Below, piece after piece: positions 31,860 to 43,194 of a DNA stretch of 64,000 nt (positions are counted from its first letter, which is position 1; every line of letters begins with the position of its first letter). This stretch comes from Lepidostoma basale (lineage: Eukaryota; Arthropoda; Insecta; Trichoptera; Lepidostomatidae), in assembly GCA_022606425.2 (NCBI GenBank), contig JAHDVF020000021.1, forward strand, positions 473,624 to 537,623. The letters are read 5' to 3'. The notes below the pieces were generated by a model. It had not been told where the DNA came from. It made no database searches and saw only the letters and a list, made by a program, of their open reading frames with translations. The position numbers and the translations under genes were made by a program.

Positions 31860-32880
31860 TGTTAGTGGATCTGGCGTGCTCTGATGAATCGGAGAATATT
31901 TTTTATAGCTAGATGTCCAGGATGCAAACGATAAATTTTAATGTCGTCTATTTTCACCTTCAATTTGTGTTGCAATCTCATATTTTATTTTAATTGCAAC
32001 GCTGTATTGTTAGCATTATCTTTGGCGTTTAATGTTTTTAAATACTAATATTACACAATCATTTCGTATACACTGAGAAAAGGAGATTTAATAATGTATG
32101 GAGTAATGTTTTTTTCTTATATGCCTTCACCTTGGGTTGTAGATTCACATTTGAATAAATAGAAAAACAACTTGTGTTTTCGCAACACTTTATTTATTTT
32201 ATTTGCACACATGTTTCGGTCCTTCGATGCACAAATTTTAACAATAAATTAACAAATAATCGTCACTCATATTATAAATAAAATTTTAACTAAATAAAGT
32301 TCATAAGTGGTAGTATTTTTTATATTATACATTTAAATAATTAAATATTGGGTTTGTGAATTCTAGGTTCATAAAAGCAGCAATAAACGGTTCGGACTTC
32401 AAGGAAGCAGATTTACAATTCTCAGGAATTACACTTCTCAGGAATGAACTTGTCGCAGATAACAGGACAAAAGGCTAACACCGATAAGAAGAAGGAATTC
32501 TGGGGATTTTCGAAAATTGGGATTTGCGGTAAAGTTTACTGATTATTCATTATTGTCATTTGTTTTTTAATTTAAAATTAATTTTACAATTTTTAAAAAC
32601 TGTATCGCTTTTATCGATCACTAATTTTTCCGGTTAAGAGCAATGTGAATTCAAATAACTTATAACATTCTAAATATTAATTTTAGATAAACTTACGGCG
32701 TTAACACTGGGAATTCCATGATGATAATTTTTTTATGAATAAAAACCCTGTTGATTCTAAATATCTTATAATATATTACGCGGTATTTTTCCTTTGTTCA
32801 TACAATATTATATATTCTTTTTACTAACCATAAACACTAATAACGTTTTTTTTATTAATTAGAACTGTTTTTCTTTACAC
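31860..32880. other. AT-rich non-coding stretch
   Basis: At 32205-32240 (minus) there is a GACCGAAACATGTG sequence resembling a hammerhead 3' half without a helix II. Nothing else assigned. Confidence 0.4.
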
Positions 32881-32885
32881 TTTTG

Positions 32886-32990
32886 GGCTTATTGTTTAGT
32901 TTTACACCTTTATCGTTGCGAGAATGATGTAAAAAGGTTTATATCATTCTCCCGATGATTAAAGTGTAAAACTTACTAAACATGTCTAAA
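32886..32990. repeat. Imperfect inverted repeat, PLE-like unit
   Basis: Arms tttagttttacacctttatc..gagaatgatgtaaa and tttatatcattctc..gatgattaaagtgtaaaactt meet near 32937. The segment recurs in single copy at 6975-7007. The right flank has aaacatgtct. Family relationship to the hammerhead units is suggested but not shown. Confidence 0.5.
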
Positions 32991-33228
32991 AAAATAAACT
33001 CAAATATGTAAGATAATAGTAATTTTATTCATTAAAAAATCGTAATTATAGAATTCATCAATCTAAATACCTTAAGGGGTTAAAGGCAGTCAGGGGTAAG
33101 ATAAAACAAGTATTTATTATTTTTTTTAATATTGGTTATTTAATTTAGTTAATAAAATCAATAATATTATATTATGTTTTAACTTGATTTGACATACAAT
33201 TTGAAGGGAAAAAAATATATATATGAAG

Positions 33229-33592
33229 TAATCGCCATATTTGTTGGACCCTGTTCTATAAATGGTGCTTTGTGGTGACCATTATAACTTCTTACAGGTT
33301 CATCTATAATCACTTAAATAAAATAGTAGTTTATCTAGGGCCTAATCTAAGTTTTTTTTAAATAAAAAAAATGTCGGCCTCTGATAATTTACTTCCGGAT
33401 TCTTAAGGAAAAATGCAACAGTTAATTGTTTGTAACAAATAGAAGTTGTTAAAAAGAGAAATCTTCGAATTTTGATCAGACACTAGATTAACTACAGTTT
33501 TTTTTAATGATTTTAGATGAACATGTAAGAAGTTATAATGGTCACCGCAAAGCACTGCTTATGGAACAAGGTCCAACAAAAATGGCGATAAC
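33229..33592. mobile_element. MITE-like element with about 110-bp inverted repeats
   Basis: Left arm 33229-33339 (atcgccatatttgttggacc..) and right arm 33482-33592 are reverse complements with modest divergence (tgaccattataacttcttac is shared exactly). The spacer is about 140 bp with no coding. Superfamily not determined because the exact target duplication is unclear. Confidence 0.7.
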
Positions 33593-33599
33593 TAATAAT

Positions 33600-33682
33600 C
33601 GGGTGGTGGTCTAGGGGATAGAACGCTTGACTCCTGGTCCAGGGGACTTGGGTTCAAGCCTGGACACGACCAGATTCCTTCT
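33600..33682 (+). repeat. tRNA-like SINE head
   Basis: A-box-like tggtctaggggatagaacg and B-box-like GGGTTCAAGCC at the spacing of a tRNA gene. Acceptor and anticodon stems do not pair well, so a functional tRNA is unlikely. It begins right after the MITE. Confidence 0.5.
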
Positions 33683-34125
33683 TCATAATAATGAGCTATT
33701 TTCTACTCACATTGAAGATTGTAAAAATAAATTCTAATATCATTAATTTAATTTCTTGGTATTAGTAAAAAAAATATCTTCATATGTATTTTTTTTTCTA
33801 ATTTGGGTCAAATTAAGTTCAAAAATAATATAATAATTTAGTATTGTTGGTTCTATAAAATAAATTTAATTACTGACAAATAAAAATTTAAATACTTATC
33901 CCTTAAGTAAATTAAAATTTTAATAATAATAAATAAGTAATAATCATTTTTAGTGGTGTTGTAAACTTCCCGGCAGACTGATTGGTTCTGAATAGTTGTA
34001 AGATTTAACAATATGCCCAGACGCTGTTGATTGTTGTTTCTATTGGAATTCAAATATTTTAAGTTTATCTTCGCTGCCTTTACAGTTATTAAAATTACCG
34101 CGAGGGATAACAAGCTATAATGTCA
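33683..34125. other. AT-rich non-coding stretch
   Basis: Nothing recognisable. Confidence 0.45.
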
Positions 34126-34129
34126 GATT

Positions 34130-34425
34130 ACGTTTTGAACCTTTGTCTAATATGGCAACAGTGACTACCTCCGTGTGTCTCTAACGATTGCTCATGTTAA
34201 TAGGCGGGACACGGAGCCAGGAAGTATGCGGGAGTGTGCCCCTCGCGCCATATTGCACAACACTCGACAATTATTTAACTAATGCCGCTTAGTTCAGGCG
34301 ACACTTGAGCTAGACACGAATATTAATAATGCGACAGATTCAGTGACAGCCATTGTTGTGAACCTCTAACGCAATGTGTACTTTCGGAGCAGATTAAACC
34401 AGCCAGGGGTAGTCATTGGGCCAAT
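34130..34425. other. GC-richer single-copy island
   Basis: Includes gcgggacacggagccaggaag and gtgcccctcgcgccatattg-like sequence. No repeat partner in the window and no supported frame. Candidate regulatory or conserved element. Confidence 0.3.
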
Positions 34426-35395
34426 ACTTTAAATTCTTTACAATTAACGAAAGGATTATTTTTTAAATCAATGTGAATATTGTAAAATTCCAGAAATTGC
34501 GTGAGTTTGAGCGCAAAATCCTAAGAAATTTTTTTAAGCTAATTCGGGAGGTTATTGACCCTTTTCCTTCTAGGAGGTTGTAGAGAACTGTATATCCACA
34601 TTAGGAAATACCAGATTGAAACTTATTACTTATTTTAACATTTTTCTTATTTTAATTGTCAAATTCCAAAAGAATGGCGATTAACAAAACAAACCACTTA
34701 TAAAATTTCCTGGACGATTATTTTAAAAACATCTACGTACTTTTAATTTCCAAACGAGATATTTAAATAAAACATTAAATTAAGTAACTAAATGTTTCTT
34801 AAAGTATCAATAAGTAAAAATATCAATAAACATTACGGCGCATTATTTTTCATAATTTGCTTTTTACCATTTTACTTCTTAAAATAGTCTTAATTTGATT
34901 TACGGCACTGATAATTCGTTCAAGTTACGATTCAAAATCGATTGTATATAAAATATATAAAAAATGCGTAAATGTCAAAAAAAAATTATTCATAATTAAC
35001 TAATGATGTGCCCCCGAAGAAAATTATGAAAGAAAAAACTGTTAGTAGTAATTAAACACTTATTTATTTTTTATTTAGATGAAAGAAATAAATTTGTGTT
35101 CGTTCTAATTACATATCGTAAAAGAAAATCGTTTAATTACATAAATCATCAAAATATTGAATGAACTTGTAAATTTTCCATTCACCTCTTACCAAACAAC
35201 AATTCACTCACTACCTACCAATTCACTACATACCAACCAACAATTCACTCACTACTGTTAGCATTAAAATTATTTAGTGCCGGGAGAGCATATTGCCAAT
35301 AATATTTTTTCTGTAACAATTTAATCGGCGGTCCAATACACATTATACAGTAAGAAATTTTAAGAAACAAAATATTTCACGCTTCAAACAACTCA
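34426..35395. other. AT-rich non-coding stretch
   Basis: A short local repeat of ccaacaattcactcactac occurs at about 35188-35262. No gene. Confidence 0.45.
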
Positions 35396-35397
35396 CA

Positions 35398-36088
35398 TCT
35401 TGGCCATTCTGCTATCCTGGTACCTAGATTTCATTTTAAAACATTTTGTATGGAGATTGTGCGTTTTTTCAACTTTTTAAAATTAAAATTTATAAAATCG
35501 TGAAAACCAAATTTCGGAATTCAAAGTTTAAGTTGAATATTTCATTTTTCAATGCAGAAATCACGAATTTTTCATACCAAATTACGTTTTGAAAATATCA
35601 GGCACCAGGAGTTAATGGCGTGCTAGGAGGTATCGGACGTTAAAACTTATTAGTAATTTAACATCAAAAATACCGAAGATGCTTTTCGTTTCTTTCTTGC
35701 GTATGAGAGTAAGCAAGATAAGTAGCATTTGGGATTTCAAGCTTCAGACTAATCTCCTTGGCCATTCTGCTTTCCTGATTACCTAGATTTCATTTTAAAA
35801 CTTTTTGTATGGAGAAATTGGGCATATTTTTTTTTTTTTAAGTTTTAAATTTAAAATCGTTAAAAACAAATTTTGGAATTCGAAGTTTAAGTTGAAATTC
35901 TTTTTTCAATGCAGAAATCTCGAATTCTTCATACAAAATTGCGTTAAGACAATATCAGGCACCAGGAGATAATGGCGTGCTAGGAGGTATCGGACGTTAA
36001 AATGTATTCGTAATTTTCCATAAAAAATACCGAAGATACTTTCTTTTCTTTCGTGCGTATAAGAGTGAGCGAGAAAAGTAACATTTGG
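35398..36088 (+). repeat. Diverged two-copy tandem duplication, unit about 358 bp
   Basis: Unit 1 (from 35398) and unit 2 (from about 35756) align end to end: ttggccattctgc, tacctagatttcattttaaaa, tatcaggcaccaggag, aatggcgtgctaggaggtat, cggacgttaaaa, gtaacatttgg. Conserved blocks are separated by indels. No frame is shared. Origin unknown. Confidence 0.75.
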
Positions 36089-36089
36089 A

Positions 36090-36595
36090 TGGAACCCGTA
36101 CCTTACGTTGTCGTTCTATGCAGCTCGTGGCTCGGGGTGAAGTATTGCAGCAGTTATTAAAGTTCGTTTCTAACTACCTTTCGATTTCTTGCGTTCTTGA
36201 CTAGGAAAACTTTTTGAGGGCGGCCAAGGTCTACCTAGGACTGTAAAGAAGAATATTCAATGTAAACTAAAATAATAATTCGTTCATATAAATATGAATG
36301 TCATACGAGGATTGAGGAAAGCATATTTTATCATGGAATTGGTTATGGAAATTCTTGGTAGAAATTCATTATTCTCATATAAATTTTCAAAGTATAAAAT
36401 AAGTAGTATTTTTTTTCCATATATTTATTTGTGTCCTACGTATGTTAGATTAATTGTAGTGAGCCGTCGAAATCAGTCGAAACTTAAATAAAAAGAACGT
36501 AGAGCAACTAATTTTAAAGACGGGTACCTATTTTAATAATACAATTTTTATATTTATCATGTTTCGTAATAGCGAATATTTAATCAGAAAAATGA
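36090..36595. other. AT-rich non-coding stretch
   Basis: Nothing recognisable apart from a GC-richer start (tcgttctatgcagctcgtgg). Confidence 0.4.
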
Positions 36596-36599
36596 ATCG

Positions 36600-36785
36600 G
36601 TGAGTATTTATGATAAGGGCCGCCAGTTTAGAACACCCGCCCTGACCTCCCGTCACACAAGCTAGACACGCGATCATTTGTCCGGCAAAGCGCAGCCTTG
36701 GCCGTGGACACTTATCTCAGTCTGGATACAGATCCACCGTGAACAGTACCTTCACACATTACACGGAGGCTGTATACCGATTTAA
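36600..36785. other. GC-rich single-copy island
   Basis: Contains gccgccagtttag, cacccgccctgacctcccg and gcgcagccttggccgtgg-like sequence. No repeat partner. Candidate regulatory element. Confidence 0.3.
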
Positions 36786-36944
36786 GATTACAGTTACAAT
36801 AACTGTTTTCCACCATTTACTTACTTCCGTTTCCTTACGAGCTTATTTACCTGGCGTTCTTTACTTTATTTTATTTTTTTAAATAAGTACTCATATATAG
36901 AATACTTGAACACCCTCGCACCATTTTTGTAGCGCTAGGCAATG

Positions 36945-37090
36945 AGAATTTTTGTTGGTGACGTTACTATCCACTCTCTTCCTTATATACCCATGTGTTT
37001 ATAAGGAAGAGAGTGAATGGCAATGTCACCAGTCTGTCGATGCCAGCGAGCCAGGCGAAACCGGTCGCTGTCGAAATAAAGAAAAATTCG
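36945..37090. repeat. Short palindrome followed by hammerhead-like motif
   Basis: Inverted arms ccactctcttccttata and tataaggaagagagtg surround 36988-36994. The right side continues into gtcaccagtctgtcgatgcc and the motif annotated separately. Confidence 0.6.
37031..37075 (+). ncRNA. Hammerhead-like motif, ACCGGU type, box 1 CUGUCGA
   Basis: Helix I CAGT/GCTG (one wobble), box 1 CTGTCGA (A6 changed to U), one unpaired T, helix II GCC/GGC, GAAA, helix III palindrome ACCGGT, C17 (GUC). Only one core residue deviates. Followed by tgtcgaaataaag. Confidence 0.5.
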
Positions 37091-37259
37091 AATGTAGTTG
37101 TAATAAAAAACATCGTTTTATTTCATTATTATTACTTATTTTTCTTTCTAAATATTCATACTGGAATGTATGGAGCATGTCTTGAACTGCTGACAGGTTT
37201 CAATATACAATAATTACTCTTTGAAAATTAAGTTAACACGGTGGAATTCCATTGTAATA

Positions 37260-37500
37260 CACTTTGGAAATTGTAAAATAACGTTGTTTATCCACTAAAA
37301 TATTAAAAATCACGACATGTTTCTTAGGAGACCTCCATCTTCAGGTGTAAATATATAATAAATAACGTAACAAGTAAAGACTAATAAAAAATGCATTTAA
37401 AAATCAATACAGTATAAAGAAACAACACATTTAAATTCAAATGTTTTGAAATATGTCGTGATTTTTAATATTTTAGTTATTTTACAATTTAAAAAAGTGT
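37260..37500. repeat. Inverted repeat unit, ACAUGU/GGAG type
   Basis: Left arm (aaaatattaaaaatcacgac) and right arm (gtcgtgatttttaatatttt at 37446-37466) are inverted around about 37400. The right arm lacks the ribozyme core. Related to 48255-48610. Confidence 0.65.
37311..37347 (-). ncRNA. Hammerhead-like ribozyme motif
   Basis: Minus strand: helix I CAC/GTG perfect, CTGAAGA, unpaired T, helix II GGAG/CTCC with loop GT, three extra residues (TAA), GAAA, helix III ACATGT, C17 (GUC). The extra bases before GAAA are a likely decay; the 48281 copy lacks them. Confidence 0.6.
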
Positions 37501-37534
37501 ATTATAATATTTACTAATTATCAATTTTAGATCT

Positions 37535-37745
37535 AACTAATTAACTAACTAACAACCATCGCGTTTCCCCGGAGAAGTAGACAAAGAATATGGATCACCA
37601 CATTCATATATCGTTACATGCAAGCTCATCGATTTTTCGGACTTCGAATCTGACCGCCTTATAAAAATTGATAAATTTGGTCATGCCATGATTTCCTCGG
37701 CTATCCTCGGCTTCATTTTGCATTCACACTCATGTTCTTTAGATC
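37535..37745 (-). pseudogene. LINE family LA, diverged 3' fragment
   Basis: Minus strand ends ..aacgcgatggttgttagttagttaattag. Remnants of RKTWH-like, INFYKAVRFEVRKI and ACNDI pieces follow the LA layout. Strongly decayed; resembles the subfamily at 44655. Confidence 0.6.
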
Positions 37746-37749
37746 ATTT

Positions 37750-38950
37750 TTAATAAATACCTTACCAAACAATTAATCTCTCGAAATAGTTCCGCCATTT
37801 ACAAAACGTACTCAATTATTATCTAAAAATAGTTTTACAATAAGACTGTTATTTCTAGGGTCAAATTGATAAAGATACAATTAGTATTCTGTTATATTTT
37901 ACTTAAAATTATAGTTTATGAATTGGACGACTTGTGTCGTTTCCAGTGGTCCCGGGTGTTATAGTTTGAATAACACCACACGTGGAGGCACCTTACTTGC
38001 CCCCTGAATATTATTGGAACCTATCATCAACGAAAGAGGCGAACGGTTTTACCGAAACAAAATTGGAATGAGTTATAGTTAATTACTACATTATATTTAT
38101 ATTATGTAACGTCACAACGTTTTATTTATTTTTATGTAAAAGAAAACCAAAAATTTTCTTGTCATAAACTTTAATTATAGAAGTATACACTTATTGCTTC
38201 AAGTTATTCAGCATTTTACGAGTTTCTTTTGAATTTGAAGAGCCTGGCGATTTGTATGAATTGTGAATATTGCAAGGACCTACTAAGAGGTTATTTGTAT
38301 GCTCGTCAAGGACTACGCGCTCTTCTCTTTTCTCCTCGGCCTTCGTCTTGTCCTGGTGAGATGACGGGCAGTTGAGAGTTTCTTATACAATAAGAGTCAT
38401 TGCTAGTCATGACACTAAATTACACTGTACTGTGTGCGTTTTGTAGTTTAGTAAAATAAATTACGTGCGGCAATATTTGTAAATACAAAATAAGAGTACA
38501 CTCGTACTATGTTGAGAATAGTTTACTTTCGTTATGGTTTACGGGATGGACACGACCCTCAGTCATAAATACCACTAAGTAGAATAACTTTCGTTATTTT
38601 TTAACCTTTTCAAGTACCTTTAAATATTGTATTACTTCACGAAATCATTTTAAATAAAGTGATTGCTTTCAGTAATTTGGTACATTCACATCATATTTTA
38701 CAAACTATGTTATATTTTTTTAAAACAGTGAGTTCTTTGCACTATTGAGGGATTCCCTTAAACTTCTATAGAATTTGTAAAATATATTGAGTATGTTTTT
38801 TCTCAATTCATGAAGTTCTTGTTTTTGTGCATACATATTAGAATTAAGTATTAATTTAAAGATGTTAAAAATCTTCAATTTTAAACACTTATGCTTGTTT
38901 TGTCGTTTCTGACTCGTAGTTGAATACATAACTCAGATATTTTTAATGAC
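37750..38950. other. AT-rich non-coding stretch
   Basis: No gene. GC-richer patches at 37930-38050 and 38230-38390 have no assignment. A possible LE scrap (gggatggacacgaccctcag) lies at 38540-38565. Confidence 0.4.
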
Positions 38951-38956
38951 TTGACT

Positions 38957-39176
38957 TTAATTTATAATAGTTAACATGATTGTTTAGTGGTTTTACATGG
39001 ATTTAATATATATAAATTATATAAATATTGACAAATTTGTTTCGCCTTGCGAGGGCATTCTCAAACTGAGTCATTTTGAGAATGCCCTCGCAAGGCGAAC
39101 ACTATTTATATAATTTATATAAATTAAATCCAAGTAAAACCACTTAACAATCGTGTTTACTATTATAAATTAAGAA
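38957..39176. repeat. Palindromic repeat, ACAAAUUUGU type
   Basis: Arms of about 100 bp invert around 39064-39075 (gagggcattctcaaa / ttttgagaatgccctc). On the minus strand at 39028-39068 a hammerhead-like array reads TTGAGAA, T, helix II GCC/GGC, GAAA, helix III palindrome ACAAATTTGT, C. Box 1 carries G8 to A. The right arm lacks GAAA (reads GAAC). Confidence 0.65.
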
Positions 39177-39234
39177 TGGAGTTTTACTAAACGAATACCT
39201 CAACCATCAATGACTTGACTTTGTTTGTCCCCGA

Positions 39235-39375
39235 AAATAATTTGCGACAACGGCAACTTAGATAATTTCACCTGTCACTGTCTAGAACCAATCTACCTAA
39301 GGTAATGCTGATGGGCAGGACAATTTTATTTTTTTAATCGCATCTCTTCGGATGTGGACACTCTGAAATCATTTA
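39235..39375 (+). pseudogene. LINE family LC fragment
   Basis: Encodes FVPENNLRQRQLR, SRTNLPKVMLMGRTI and RISSDVDTL, matching the tail of the LC copy at 9715. Interrupted by stops. Confidence 0.7.
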
Positions 39376-39645
39376 TTATATCTCTTATGTAGTGTATTGG
39401 TATTTGTTTATCTTGTTCTAATTATATTGTATTTTTGTATTATTTTCGAATTGTTTTTGTAATTGTTCTGTATCTTCTTTGTTTTTAAATTTGTTATTTT
39501 TTTTATATTCTGTAGTCATAAGAGTTTTATTAATGTCCTGTTATGTTGATGATTTAAAAACATGTGGGCAGTGAATTCTTTCTTTCTACTCCTTCGGGGA
39601 GACGGCGTGTTAGTTAGTTAGTTAGTTAGTTAGTTTTCAATTTAG
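39376..39645 (+). repeat. AT-rich stretch ending in LA/SINE-A tail
   Basis: The last part (ttctttctactccttcgggg, then agacggcgtg and (TTAG)n at 39608-39637) is the shared LA/SINE-A 3' end. The body upstream is not recognisable. Confidence 0.6.
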
Positions 39646-40742
39646 TATGTATTTGTTATAGAATCACACTTATATCTTTACGGATATATGTACATTTAAA
39701 GAAACATATCTCTTGACATTTAAATATTCACTAATTGGTGTTTTGATATCATCATCTAAATGTATTTTCTTCCCAGATATAGAATTCTAAGATGATTTTA
39801 TATGAGCTACCAAATCAGCATCCGCATTGGCTAACGATCTTAACTCATGACAAGTGATTTGCGTATAATGTTGTTTTTAATAAATGTGTAACTTGAAGCA
39901 TATTTGTCGGTTTACAATAAAATAGATATTTAGGAGCAATAAAAAGTTTATGATTCCGTACACAATAGACCGCGATAAATAAATTTGCCTCCATAATGCT
40001 GCATAACTCAGTAATTACATCAGCTAGGAAATTGTCTTAATTTATATTAAACTGGAGTCTTTATCTTCTGGCGAAGTCCTAAATTTATCATTTAATTAAT
40101 CATTAGTGTTTCCTGGTTCCAAAGATCGCATATTCTGGGCTATTACACTTATAAGGCGCTTAACTCGTAAAACAATCAATTAATTAGTCGAATTTATGTT
40201 TATAAAAGTTCCTATTAGCTAATGACATCACCGTATTTAGACTTGAAACTATTGATTTGCTCTTTCGATAGATCATCATTAATCATATATTCTAATATAT
40301 TTATGTAACAGCATTTTATAATCAACTGGACAAGTAACCGAAAATAATTGCTTTGTTAGTTACATATCGACATTGTGATCTTGAAATGTTCCAAATCCTA
40401 TTTGTTTTAAATAGTGGTAATTTATTGTTTCTATCAAAAATGGCAGTTTTATAGAAGTTTTCTTACATTCTTTTTGGAGTGTAAAGTCTCGCCTTGCTAG
40501 GACATAGTTAAATGTTTCACATATTATTGATAATCTCCTATCAAGTTGTAACATCTCACGCCCATAAATATAATACAAATATTAGAAAACGAACATTTCG
40601 CCATACTTATCAAAAATGGTCGTCCATATATAATATTTATATTTTAATATTATTATGGAATTCCTATTTGCTAGTTCTTAATAAATTTAAAACATAAATC
40701 TGTGGAATCATTTTTTTTTTTAATTATTTTTCTTCTGTTTAA
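39646..40742. other. AT-rich non-coding stretch
   Basis: Nothing recognisable. Confidence 0.45.
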
Positions 40743-40744
40743 TT

Positions 40745-40855
40745 CAGAACCGAGTCCTGTTATTTCCCGGAGCCTGTTCCTGAAATGAAGATGTCCAACT
40801 GTCTCGCCATAATTTGGGTGGTCCTCCTGGAGGTCTTCTGCCTGTAGGTACCTTA
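40745..40855 (-). pseudogene. LINE family LG fragment
   Basis: Matches 26930-27010 (gatgtccaactgtctcgcca, gggtggtcctcctggaggtc). Encodes GRRPPGGPPKLWRDS-like tail. Confidence 0.6.
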
Positions 40856-40859
40856 TTTA

Positions 40860-41690
40860 TTTTATTTTAAAATTTTAAACCCATTAATTCATCTCACATG
40901 AAAAAAAGTGTTTTTGTGGTGACAATGCCTTATGGTATCTCTATTATTATTATAGTATTCTCCTATATTTCAGTAGAAGATTTGGGCAACTTTGTGTCAA
41001 TTTAAAAATTCATTAATTTTTCAAATATGTATAAATTGATTAAAAAATGGTTGTGGATTTATAATTAAATATATCTGTAAATAATGTTGTAATAATATTG
41101 TATTTAAGAGTAATTTTTTTATCATAACAAATATAAAATTACAACCTTTTTAATAACACAAAATTATATTTTGTACATGGAACAATCCATTACTAGAGCG
41201 TCGAAACATTATATTATTCTATACAAAGTTAAGCCCATGTTTATTATATATAAGTGAGTACGTTTCTGTTGGCATAAGCCGCTGCATGTATAGAAATCGA
41301 GTTCATTGCCAAATTATATTGTTCCTAATGAGGAATAATTATAGTTCGCCTAAGGGCATGTTATAGCTCTCAAAAGTTATACAAGTTATTCGAGATCATA
41401 ATATAAAAAATATTTTTTTAATACTATAAAAAAGGGATTTCTGTTACGTAACTCAAAATACATTTTGTTTTGATTAGTTATATTATTAGTTTTTTAAGTT
41501 TAATATGACGAATGTGTAATGTAAATATTTTAAATACGCGTGAAACGAATATCACCGAAACCAGTTGATAAAAGATGATTCCAGTCCCATGGCGTCAAAA
41601 GGCTTTGATTTTGAAATTGCAGGACAGACAGTGTAGAATAGACTTCCCATATCACTTGTTTAATGTTTCTTGAATAATGATGTAAAACTC
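40860..41690. other. AT-rich non-coding stretch
   Basis: A weak gaaaccagttga at 41560 recalls hammerhead 3' halves but lacks the rest. Nothing else. Confidence 0.4.
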
Positions 41691-41694
41691 CATA

Positions 41695-42100
41695 TTAAAT
41701 AATTAATACGAATGAAAACATCTATTTTATAGAAGTTATATTATTTTTTTTCTAAGGCTTATCAAGTGTAAATTTTGCATATAACATAATGACATTTTAA
41801 ATAATGTCAACATTTGATAATGCCTTAGATATGCGACACATGTCTTTCCCATAAACTTCTAGAAAACAATTAATACGAATGAAAACGTCAGTTTTCTAAA
41901 AGTTTCATTATATTTTATGGGAATGACATGTTTCGCCCTTCTAAGGCATTATCAAATGTGATATCGCCTTAGAAGGGCGAAACATGTCATTCCCATAAAA
42001 TATAATAAAACTTCCAAAAAACTGACGTTTTCATTCGTATTAATTGCTTAATAGTGTATTTTATGTCATTGTTCAAGAAACAATAAATTCTACAAAAGAG
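41695..42100. repeat. Nested palindromes, GCCUU-type hammerhead-like arms
   Basis: At least three alternating arms share gaatgacatgtttcgccctt, aaggcattatcaaatg and mirrors. The central pair inverts around 41958. Outer flanks: aattaatacgaatgaaaac and its complement at 42025-42045. Ends with cattgttcaagaaacaataa at 42068-42087. Confidence 0.65.
41922..41957 (-). ncRNA. Hammerhead-like motif with G8 to A
   Basis: Minus strand: TTGATAA, unpaired T, helix II GCCTT/AGGGC with loop AGA, GAAA, helix III ACATGT, C17. Box 1 differs at C3 and G8. A mirror copy at 41961-41992 keeps only the 3' part. The same TTGATAA box appears at 54471, so the variant is shared rather than random. Confidence 0.4.
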
Positions 42101-42104
42101 ACGT

Positions 42105-42398
42105 TGTCATTCGTTATAATTATTCCTATATCTATTTAGAACTCTAAACATCGAAGAATCTCATGAGCTCTCTTAAATCGTCCCTTTTTAAGAAGAGCTT
42201 CTAAGACAGAACGCACCCTGGAAATGAATCTATCATGAAAATGGCACTATATAAATGTCATTGGTGTCATCATTATTAATCAAGGTTATATTAAAATAAG
42301 CCGGATTTTTATATTTCTCAAATATTTCCAGGTGGAATTGTAACACAAATAAGTAAACTAAAACTTTTAACATATTCTTAGAAATATACCTATATGAG
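42105..42398. other. AT-rich non-coding stretch
   Basis: Nothing recognisable. Confidence 0.45.
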
Positions 42399-42399
42399 A

Positions 42400-42760
42400 T
42401 GTGATGTTGGACTGCGAGAAGAACTAATCAGTCGATTCTTGACCACCTAGGCTTTAGATCAAGACTCTCTATGTTGAGCTCTCAGAAAGTGCTAAAATAT
42501 TTTGGTCACATAGCCCCGAGAGATCAGGACAACCTCTATAAGCTCATAATAATGGAAAAAGCAGATGAAAAGTGATCACTAGCACGTCCATTGTTCACCA
42601 AGCCGCTGGCCTGATCAAATCATAGTGATTACTGACCTCTCAATAACTACAGTTTGGAGACCGACAAATGATAAGAGTAAATGGGAAGCCATGGTGAATA
42701 ATCTATTGAATAGACATAACCCTCACTCATGAGGATTGCGACACAAGAAGAAAAAACTAT
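42400..42760 (+). pseudogene. LINE family LE, C-terminal fragment
   Basis: The frame reads SSQKVLKYFGHIAPRDQDN, then LYKLIIMEKADEK and decayed remains (SLETDK, MGSHGE), ending with a purine-rich acaagaagaaaaa. KYFGHIAPRD..NL.KLIIM is the signature of the LE family, also at 57228-57452 (minus). Many stops. Confidence 0.75.
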
Positions 42761-42899
42761 TTTTATGATTTCACTTTTCTACTGATTTTAATGATAAAAT
42801 TTAAGCTTTCTTGTCATAACAGTAATTTTAACTATTCATACGGCGATATTACTATCAAAACTTGGATTTAAAAATAAATTTTCTCTAGAATTTTATGAA

Positions 42900-43190
42900 A
42901 AGTCTTCTTCTTCTTCTTCGTCCTTGTTGTAGACCTATGTTGTCTGTTCTCCGGAGTGTTGCTCTTCCTGTGAATCTACTTCACAGGAAGAGCTTTCCAT
43001 CTTTTAGGAGGTCTTCCACGAGGACGAGTCCCATGAGGCTGATTATGCAATGCAATATAGGGGAGTCTGGTGGTGTCCATTTTTTTTAACATGACCGTAC
43101 CAATCCCTTTTTCGCTGTCTGCTCCATCTTATAATATCCTCAACCTCACATTTATCGTGTCTTGCCTGCTATCGTCCTGTGTCTTCATAA
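42900..43190 (-). pseudogene. LINE C-terminal fragment with (GAA)n tail
   Basis: Minus strand: RRPRGRPPKRW-like basic loop (from cctcgtggaagacctcctaa), QTAKKGIG-like upstream, and a (GAA)n-type 3' end at 42900-42918. Contains a small local inverted repeat (ctcttcctgtgaa / ttcacaggaagag) at 42961-42989. Confidence 0.55.
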
Positions 43191-43194
43191 AAAG

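Noticed and set aside
32205..32240. GACCGAAACATGTG on the minus strand as a hammerhead ribozyme
   Set aside because: There is no helix II between the putative box 1 and GAAA, so the core cannot fold; noted only as a possible relic.
33600..33682. Functional tRNA gene
   Set aside because: A- and B-box-like sequences are present but the acceptor and anticodon stems do not pair; a SINE head is more likely.
36425..36495. gagccgtcgaaatcagtcgaaac as a hammerhead-like unit
   Set aside because: Lacks box 1 and helix II; similarity to the ACCGGU 3' half is too short.
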